DNA of 64,000 nucleotides, taken from Caryophanales bacterium UBA4694 (GTDB lineage Bacteria; Bacillota_I; Bacilli_A; RFN20; CAG-288). Below are positions 18,299 through 25,000 of this stretch, one piece after another. The stretch is from assembly GCA_002404835.1 (NCBI GenBank), contig DHKM01000035.1, forward strand, positions 32,711 through 96,710, given 5' to 3'. Below the pieces are notes generated by a model. That model saw nothing but the letters and a program-made list of their open reading frames with translations. It made no database searches and was not told the origin of the DNA. The translations under genes were made by a program, and so were the position numbers. Position 1 is the stretch's first letter. Every line of letters begins with the position of its first letter.

Positions 18299-19504
18299 CT
18301 ATGCCTCCGGTGTATAGGTCAAGGTGACGTCGATGGTCGAGGTTCCGAAGAAGCTCTTTACCGTAATCTGGAAGGCATAGACGAATTTTCCTTCTTCGTT
18401 CTTTATGACTTCGGTTGGTTCTTCGCCTTCGAAGGTGAGAACGAACTTGTCGCCTTCCTTGGTGTAGGTTCCCTTTTTGCTCAAGGTGTTTCCGGTATAG
18501 AGATACATGCCGTTTTCGTGATCCGTGAGATTGAGGCTGACTTGTTTTTCTCCACCGTCAGGTCCGCTGGTCGTATAGCTTCCCTTGAACTGGTATAGGG
18601 TCTTTCCGTCGAAGTTTTCGTTTGTCATCTGGTCGTTTGTGACGGAAGAGGAGGTGGAGCAGAAGAAGGTGATGGAGCTATAGGAAAGCCTGTAGCCGGG
18701 CTTTGAACTGTCAATGGAATTCTCGGCGACGGTTTCTTTTCCGTTGTCGATCAAAACGAAATTGCTTCCGTCCTTCTTCCATTTGAGATCCAAGGTGACT
18801 TTCCGGTCGGAATCCTTTGCGGTATTGAAGACGACGCTTCCGTTTTTATGGGCATAGAGATAGGCCGTAGCAACGGAATTGTTGTTTCCGGTTGTCGCTC
18901 CTTCGAAGATATAGTCGGAATCTCTTTCGTCCCAGGTCTTGTAATCGCTGGGAAGGGTCTTTCCGAAGGCGGAATCCTTAGATTGGAAGAGGGCCACTGC
19001 ACTTCCTTCATCCGTCGTCACGTTGTAATAGAACTGATGTCTTCCCTGGATCTTGATATAATCCGTATGAAGGACGCTGTTCTGGCTGTCTTTGAGGGTG
19101 AGGACATAGCCTTGCTTGTCCTCTAGAATCCATGATCCGCTGACTGTGAAGTCGTATTTGGTGAAGTCTGTTTCTTCTTCCTGGCTGGTGGTATTGGCGT
19201 TTTGGGTGTTGGCATTGAATCCGCCAAGACCACCCGGCCCCATGCCTCCGCCTTGGTTTTTGACTTTTCCGGTGCAGGTTCCTTTGAAGAGAAGGCTTTT
19301 GTCCTTGGCTAGGTCGAAGGCGAGCTTGTACTTGTGGCTTCCTACGGTAACTTCCGTATCAAAGTCTGTCTTGGTGCAGGCGACAAACCTGACATCCTCG
19401 TCCTTGGCCTTGTCGGACTCTTTCTTTTTGTCATCGCACCCTACCAAAAGTACGGGCGTAAGAACAAAAAGCGATAAAAACGAACGTCTTAATAAAGGTT
19501 TCAT
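18299..19504 (-). CDS. Lipoprotein of the GH3 operon
   Basis: A 401-residue protein with a lipobox LLVGC (Cys23) and an acidic/basic DDKKKESDKAKDED start. Residues about 80-105 form a Gly/Met/Asn-rich linker. The rest is beta-rich with repeated G-x-W or G-x-Y ... VLTL units (SGSWILEDKQGYVLTL, KKGTYTKEGDKFVLTF), resembling the repeat of the lipoprotein coupled to the other GH3 gene at 590-3457. The first gene of the operon, it lies downstream of LytTR-type repeats. A substrate-binding or enzyme-docking role is inferred from context only. Confidence 0.82.
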   Translation of the reverse strand: MKPLLRRSFLSLFVLTPVLLVGCDDKKKESDKAKDEDVRFVACTKTDFDTEVTVGSHKYKLAFDLAKDKSLLFKGTCTGKVKNQGGGMGPGGLGGFNANTQNANTTSQEEETDFTKYDFTVSGSWILEDKQGYVLTLKDSQNSVLHTDYIKIQGRHQFYYNVTTDEGSAVALFQSKDSAFGKTLPSDYKTWDERDSDYIFEGATTGNNNSVATAYLYAHKNGSVVFNTAKDSDRKVTLDLKWKKDGSNFVLIDNGKETVAENSIDSSKPGYRLSYSSITFFCSTSSSVTNDQMTNENFDGKTLYQFKGSYTTSGPDGGEKQVSLNLTDHENGMYLYTGNTLSKKGTYTKEGDKFVLTFEGEEPTEVIKNEEGKFVYAFQITVKSFFGTSTIDVTLTYTPEA

Positions 19505-19529
19505 TTGCTTAATTTCCTTTCTGGACGAT

Positions 19530-19558
19530 ATTTTAGGAAATCAAAAAAAGCGATTCAT
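19530..19558 (-). promoter_or_regulatory. Possible promoter of the lipoprotein-GH3 operon
   Basis: On the minus strand: ATGAAT (19553-19558), 17 bases, TAAAAT (19530-19535). The -35 is poor, as expected for an activator-dependent promoter. Candidate LytTR repeats lie 20-80 bases upstream. Confidence 0.4.
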
Positions 19559-19601
19559 TCCTTTTATGCAAGTGGATACATAAACGGAATTAAATCGCTT
19601 T
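19543..19601 (-). terminator. Long-stem terminator after the LytTR regulator gene
   Basis: On the minus strand, AGCGATTTAATTCC (5' arm, ending the 19586-19601 block) pairs with GGAATGAATCGCT (3' arm, 19549-19562), followed by seven T residues. The loop of about 24 bases contains two further LytTR-like half sites. It separates the two-component genes from the lipoprotein-GH3 operon. Confidence 0.7.
19566..19587 (-). promoter_or_regulatory. Secondary LytTR-like half sites
   Basis: ATGCAAGTGG (19566-19575) and ACATAAACGG (19578-19587), written on the plus strand, resemble the better pair nearby but are only 12 bases apart. They lie in the loop of the terminator. Confidence 0.35.
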
Positions 19602-19608
19602 CATATGT

Positions 19609-19639
19609 ATGTAAACGGCAATTTTTGCTATGTAAGCGG
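19609..19639 (-). promoter_or_regulatory. LytTR-type direct repeat upstream of the lipoprotein-GH3 operon
   Basis: ATGTAAACGG (19609-19618) and ATGTAAGCGG (19630-19639) start exactly 21 bases apart. On the minus strand, in the direction of the operon, they read CCGTTTACAT and CCGCTTACAT. Two copies two helical turns apart are the hallmark of LytTR sites; the YehT site, ACC(G/A)CT(C/T)A-N13-repeat, is closely similar. Confidence 0.65.
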
Positions 19640-20371
19640 TTAGAAAGCCAAAATACTATTCTTTTCGCATAGCTCAAGGAAACGCTTCTTTACCATCTGG
19701 AGTTTCCTTCTGGATATCATCAGTTCCTTGTTGTTCTTCAAAGTCAAAGTCATATCGGTATTGATGCTTTTTATATATTGGAAATTGACCAGATAGCCTT
19801 TGTGGATGCGGATGAATCCTTCGTCATAGAGCTCGGCTTCGAGTTCTTCCATCTTTGAGGATATCAGAATCTTCTCTTCCTCCTTTTTGTTCAGGAATAC
19901 GTTCTGATAGACACCGTTTCCTTCGATATAGAGGATGTCGGATATATCGACATTGATTTTGCTTCCTTGGGATGGTAGGAGGATTTTCCTTTTGACCGGG
20001 TTATCCTTTTTTTCCTTGCAGTATCTCTGGATGACTTCCGCAATGTCCTGCAGGAAGTTCGACTTGCGGACAAAGGCATAGGGCTGCACTTTGAATGTGT
20101 CGAAGACCCTCTCTTCTCTGGACGAGATGAAGATGATGTCCGCATTCTTGTTTGTTTCCCGTATTTCCATGGCCAGCTGGATGCCGTCGACTTCCGGCAG
20201 GTTGATGTCCAAAAAGAATAGATCGAATTCCAAAAGGTGGTTCTTCAGCTGGCTGGGTTTGCTGAAGAGATGGATTTCGGCTATTGTCCTACAGGATTCG
20301 AATTCCTTTTCGATGGCCCCTTTCATGACATTGATGACGCTTTGGTTGTCATCAAGAAGAGCGATGTTCAT
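19640..20371 (-). CDS. LytTR-family response regulator (AgrA/LytR type)
   Basis: A 243-residue protein. The receiver domain (1-120) has Asp7-Asp8, phospho-acceptor Asp55 in FFLDINLPEVDG, the Ser of FISSREER and a Lys in the RKSNF loop. The LytTR DNA-binding domain follows (about 137-238; ILYIEGNGVYQNVFL, GFIRIHKGYLVNFQYI). GGAGG precedes the ATG. The start overlaps the kinase gene's end by 20 bases, so they form one operon. Such regulators bind 21-bp-spaced direct repeats, which occur both before the kinase gene and directly after this gene's stop, before the GH3 operon. Likely autoregulation and activation of that operon. Confidence 0.93.
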   Translation of the reverse strand: MNIALLDDNQSVINVMKGAIEKEFESCRTIAEIHLFSKPSQLKNHLLEFDLFFLDINLPEVDGIQLAMEIRETNKNADIIFISSREERVFDTFKVQPYAFVRKSNFLQDIAEVIQRYCKEKKDNPVKRKILLPSQGSKINVDISDILYIEGNGVYQNVFLNKKEEEKILISSKMEELEAELYDEGFIRIHKGYLVNFQYIKSINTDMTLTLKNNKELMISRRKLQMVKKRFLELCEKNSILAF

Positions 20372-21716
20372 TCTCGTTTTCCTCCTTCATTTCCTCTTCC
20401 GGATAGCTAAGCATGATTTTGATGCTGTAGATCGACTCGTTTATGGAGACGTTTTTGGTTCCGTTGTACTTCTTGATGATGGAGGAGATGATTTTCCTTC
20501 CAAAGCCGTGGAGGTTCTTGTCCTCCTTGGTCGTCTTTATTGTTTCCAGTTCCGTCAGTGTGATTCCGTCTTTTACGGGATTCCGGATGTCGATATAGAA
20601 AAACTTCTGGTATTCCCTTAGCCGTATTGTCACGGTCGGGTTCTTCGAACTCTCTTTTGCTCCCCGTATGGCATTGTCAAGGAGATTGCAGAGAAGCGAA
20701 GTCAGATCTGTGGCCAGGATAGGAAGAGAGGCAGGCAGGGCGGTTTTGCAGTCGAAATCGACTTTTAAGGCCCGTGCTTTTGCATATTCCATGTTCAAGA
20801 TGGAGGAAATAATCGGGTTTTTTGTATGGATGAAGGACAGGGGTTCGAGAATTCCGTCTCCGTATTCCTGGAAGAATCTTTCCAGGTCGTCATACCGCTT
20901 TTCCTCAAGAAGGATTTTCATATAGGCGTACTGGTTCTTGCTGTCATGCTTGAGCTCTCTCAGTTTCTCGAGGTTCTGGTCCGAAACCATCAGAAGCTCC
21001 TGGTTCTTCTCCAATTCGTAGTTCTTGGCCTGCAACTTTATTCTTTCCTGGTTTGCAAAGCAGATTTTGTACATCATGATATAGGAGACGATGTTGGTGA
21101 GGATGAGGAAGAAAAAGATGATGAACTGATAGAGACTTAAAGTGATGGTGTTGATATGGATATAGTAGGTGGAGTAGAAGGTGATGCCGACTTCTCCGAT
21201 GCAGAGAAGCGAAGAAAAGGCGATTGTGGGGAGCGGAATGTTCTTGATTTTCTTGAAGGGGAATTTGTTCAGAAGAAGGGAATAGGGGATTTCCATTCCC
21301 GTAATCAGGTTTCGGATGATGGTATCGACTTCTTTTCCGAAGGTCATGTCCCTTACTAGAAGAGGAAGGCTTCCGCCGAGTTCTCCGAGAAGGAAGGCCA
21401 TTCCATAGGTGCAGTAGAAAGAGATGAACAGGGCCTTGAGGTTTGCTTTTGTCATCAGATAATTATAAAGCAGATAAAAGAGTCCGAGAATCAGATACTT
21501 CAGATAGAAATGGATGGTCAGTCTTATCGGGATCAGAGGCAGAAGGAAAGTCAGAAGGAAAGAAAGCAGGAAGAGGACGCAAAATTCGGCTAGACAGATT
21601 GCTTTCTTTTTCTTGAAAGGCACGGAAGAGATGACTAATGCTAATACGTAGCTGAGGTTTCCGATGATGATGCTCGGTTCAAATAGGAAATCATTTATGA
21701 TTTTATCAATGGTCAT
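20352..21716 (-). CDS. GHKL sensor histidine kinase (AgrC/NatK type)
   Basis: A 454-residue protein. Residues 1-220 form six or seven membrane helices with little extracytoplasmic sequence, as in kinases that sense peptides or membrane-embedded signals. A coiled linker (225-250) leads to LRELKHDSKNQY with phospho-acceptor His257. The ATPase domain shows the N box LLCNLLDNAIRGAK and a G box NLHGFGRKI, with no classical F or second G box, typical of HATPase_c_5 kinases paired with LytTR regulators. No signal-peptide pheromone gene is seen beside it, so the signal is unknown. Confidence 0.92.
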   Translation of the reverse strand: MTIDKIINDFLFEPSIIIGNLSYVLALVISSVPFKKKKAICLAEFCVLFLLSFLLTFLLPLIPIRLTIHFYLKYLILGLFYLLYNYLMTKANLKALFISFYCTYGMAFLLGELGGSLPLLVRDMTFGKEVDTIIRNLITGMEIPYSLLLNKFPFKKIKNIPLPTIAFSSLLCIGEVGITFYSTYYIHINTITLSLYQFIIFFFLILTNIVSYIMMYKICFANQERIKLQAKNYELEKNQELLMVSDQNLEKLRELKHDSKNQYAYMKILLEEKRYDDLERFFQEYGDGILEPLSFIHTKNPIISSILNMEYAKARALKVDFDCKTALPASLPILATDLTSLLCNLLDNAIRGAKESSKNPTVTIRLREYQKFFYIDIRNPVKDGITLTELETIKTTKEDKNLHGFGRKIISSIIKKYNGTKNVSINESIYSIKIMLSYPEEEMKEENENEHRSS

Positions 21717-21763
21717 AGATAGGAATATTTTACATGTTTTGGCTTTGTAAGGCGTTTCAAACT

Positions 21764-21794
21764 ATGCAAATGGTCGTATTTTCCATGTAAGTGG
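21764..21794 (-). promoter_or_regulatory. LytTR-type direct repeat upstream of the kinase gene
   Basis: ATGCAAATGG (21764-21773) and ATGTAAGTGG (21785-21794) start exactly 21 bases apart, the same sequence class and spacing as at 19609-19639 and in the same orientation relative to the gene. They lie 48-78 bases before the kinase start, fitting autoregulation. Confidence 0.65.
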
Positions 21795-22016
21795 ATTTCC
21801 GTTGTTTTTCATGGTGCTCTCTTTTGAGGATGGTTTGTCGGATTTCAGGAAAAAGATGTGAAAAAGAGTCAAAATATGCGTTTATCATCTTTATCTGAAA
21901 TCCATCCGTCTTTTTCCTTCCTGGCGCTTGTCTTTTTGTTCCGGTTTTCTTTTCCCGGTGTTAAAATTAACCTGTTACGATTTGTGTTCGAAACGTGTTT
22001 ATACGGAGGGCAAAGC

Positions 22017-25000
22017 ATGGTCGACAAACAATACATCAGGATCAATGTCTCGGTAGGAAAAAGCTTTTCCTACCTGGAATATCATACCGATTCCATCATC
22101 AAGGCAAGCAGTACGGACATTTATTACACGGAGTATTCTCTCATCAGGAAAATCGAAATCGACAATCAGTTCGACGAGGATTACGAGAACCTTCTTGTCC
22201 ACATGGAATTTTCGAACGAGATTTTCTCTTCTGCGGATTTCTGCACTGGGAAGATACCGGCCAGGAAGAAGACCATCGTCAAAGTGGATCCCAAGATCAG
22301 AGTGGATGAGAAGAGCCTTTACCGCCAGAACGGTGTCTCCACATCGACCATCTTCATCTCTTTGAGGAACCCGAAAGACAATGCGGAGCTTTCTTCTCTT
22401 ACCAAGACCATCAAGGTCCTTCCCCTTACTCAGGCTAGTGACGAGGTTTCCAAGACTCCTCTTCTTTTTGCCAAGTACTGTATCACCTCTTTTCCTCAAC
22501 TTGTCAGGCTTCAGCTTGCTGCCAACAAGGAAAAGTCCCTTCTTTCCGGTGTGGAGCATTCCGACATCGTCGGATACCAGAACTCGTCGGTCAACGATAT
22601 CGTAAACGAGGTTTCCTGTATTTATCGTGCGGTTCATAATTCCTGCGATATCACTTATTCCAATCCTCCGAATTCTTCTGAAGCCGTCCAGAATGTAAGA
22701 TTACCGGGTACTGTCTTGAAGACGACTCTGGGTACCTGCCTTGATCTGGCCATCCTTTTCTCTTCCTGTCTTCTTCAGGTCGGGCTGCATCCGATTCTTG
22801 TCCTGACAGACGGTCATGCTTTCTGCGGGTGCTTTCTTCATGAATACGATTCCTTCTCCGGACTTCTCGAAACCAAACCCAATGTCGTCTATTCCGAGGC
22901 TGTCGGCGAGCAAAAAAGCCTCATCCTTTTCGAATGCACGACGGCAACCAATTCTTTTTCTGTTCCTTTCAGCGAGGCGATGAAGATAGGGCAGGAGAAC
23001 CTTAGAGCCTATCGTGGATCTTTTGCCGCCATCGACGTTTATCGTTCCCAGCAGTCCGTATTCAAGCCGATTCCGATTCCCGATGATCAGGGAATCGTCG
23101 ATTTCAAGGTTCCTTTCGTCAAATTGAATCCGGAGGAGCTGGAAGACATCAACGAATATCAGGGAACTCCGATACCGGAAAGCGACACCAATGACCGTTT
23201 TGCGACTTGGGAAAAGAAGCTTCTGGATCTTTCCAATTCCAACAAACTGGTCAATTTCCGCTTTTCCAGGGACAAATCCAATTATTCTCTTGTTATTCCG
23301 CCCAACGGAAAAGGGAAGGAAGTCTATGAATTTTTGAAGGAAAAGGATGGCAGTTTTTCCTTGCTTCCTTTTTTGTCTTCGACCATGGACAAGATGGCTT
23401 TCGATGCGGCTGAAAGCAAGAGGAAGGAAAATACGCTTCTTTCCACCGCCGATTGCAAAGTGATGAAGAATCTGATCCGCAAGGACAATGAATCCAGGGA
23501 AGAGACCGGTTCACCGACTCTCTATCTTTCTATCGGTCTTCTGAAAGGAAGTGATACAAGCGGAAAATATACCAGGGAAATCATGGCACCTTTCCTTCTT
23601 CTCCCTGTCAAAATCACGAAGGATAGATACGGAGAAAAGTTCAAGGTCACCTATGATATCGAGGAGATGATGGTCAACAAGACTTTCTTCGAATATTACA
23701 AGATGAAAAAGGGAACCGACTACGACAATCTTTATTCGGTTTCCTCCCACAATGATTTCGATGACATTCTTGCGACTTTGAGAAGCAACCACAGCGGCGA
23801 CATACAGGTCGACGAGAACGTCTGCTTCTTTGCCAATTTCCTTTTCACCCACATGGTCATGTGGCAGGACATCGTTGACCGTCAGGACGTTTTGAAGAAA
23901 AATGTCATCATCCACTCCCTTCTGGAAAACAGATCCTTTGTCAATGACGAGCCTCTGACGGTGGATAATGCCGACGAACTTGACCATATGATCGATTTTG
24001 CGGCACCGCTTCCCTATGATTCCACCCAGCTTCGCGCCATACGGGAGTGCGCCAAAGGAAATTCCTTCATCCTCGACGGGCCTCCAGGGACAGGAAAGAG
24101 CCAGACGATCGTCAATATGATCGTCAATGCCTTCTATCATGGTAAAACAGTGCTCTTCGTCGCCGAAAAACAGGCGGCGCTTGAGGTCGTCAGGCAGCGT
24201 CTAGCCACTTTAGGCCTGGACCAGTTTGCTTTGCAGCTATATTCCTCCAAGACGAACAAGCAGGCTTTCTTCTCCCAACTCCAGAAGGCGATGGATTATG
24301 GAAAAAAGAGCAGCGAAGAAGATTTCGGTAAGACTTGCGAGGATATCGAAGAGGATAAGAGATACATCAATGATGAACTCAGGAGGCTTCATTCCCACAA
24401 GAAGCATTTCTACTCTCTTTATGAAGCCATAACCAAGGAACTTGCCACAAACGACATCAAGAATACGATGGTCTTCTCACCGGAATTCCTTTCTTCCTAC
24501 AATTCGGAGATAAACCAACGCGTCCGCAATGATCTTCATCATATTGTCAAGACGATGAAGGAATTCGACAAGAGCGAGGAGGAGGTCTATCTTTCTAGCA
24601 TCCAGTTCAGACATTACACCTATCAGGATCAGACAAAGACAAGCGCTATTTTTTCTAGGCTTCTTTCTTCTTTGAACAGGCTGAAGGAAAAATATGGGTA
24701 TTTCATCTCCCAGCTGAACGTGGAATTCACTCCGACTTTCAATAATATCCAGTATGTGGCTGAGCTTCTCTCTATTTTGAGGGAAAACGAAGTGCGCATT
24801 GACTGCTTTGCAAAGGCGGATGCTTCTTCCTATCTTAAGGATGTAAAGGAATCCATGCTTCAGATCGAATCCTTTGCCAGGCTTGAAAACAGCCTTCTTG
24901 GTCAATACGATGTCACAAAGATTCCTCTCGTGGATGGAAAAAAGGCCAGAACAGCATATAGCAAGGGAACCAATATCTTCAACAGAAAGAAAGCCAGGAA

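Noticed and set aside
21745..21754. A third LytTR-like box (TTGTAAGGCG) near the kinase gene
   Set aside because: The spacing to the next box is 19, not 21, and the end of the box does not match.
21858..22016. An in-frame 53-codon extension of the giant helicase gene
   Set aside because: The extension is hydrophobic and has no site, whereas GGAGG lies 7 bases before the ATG at 22017.
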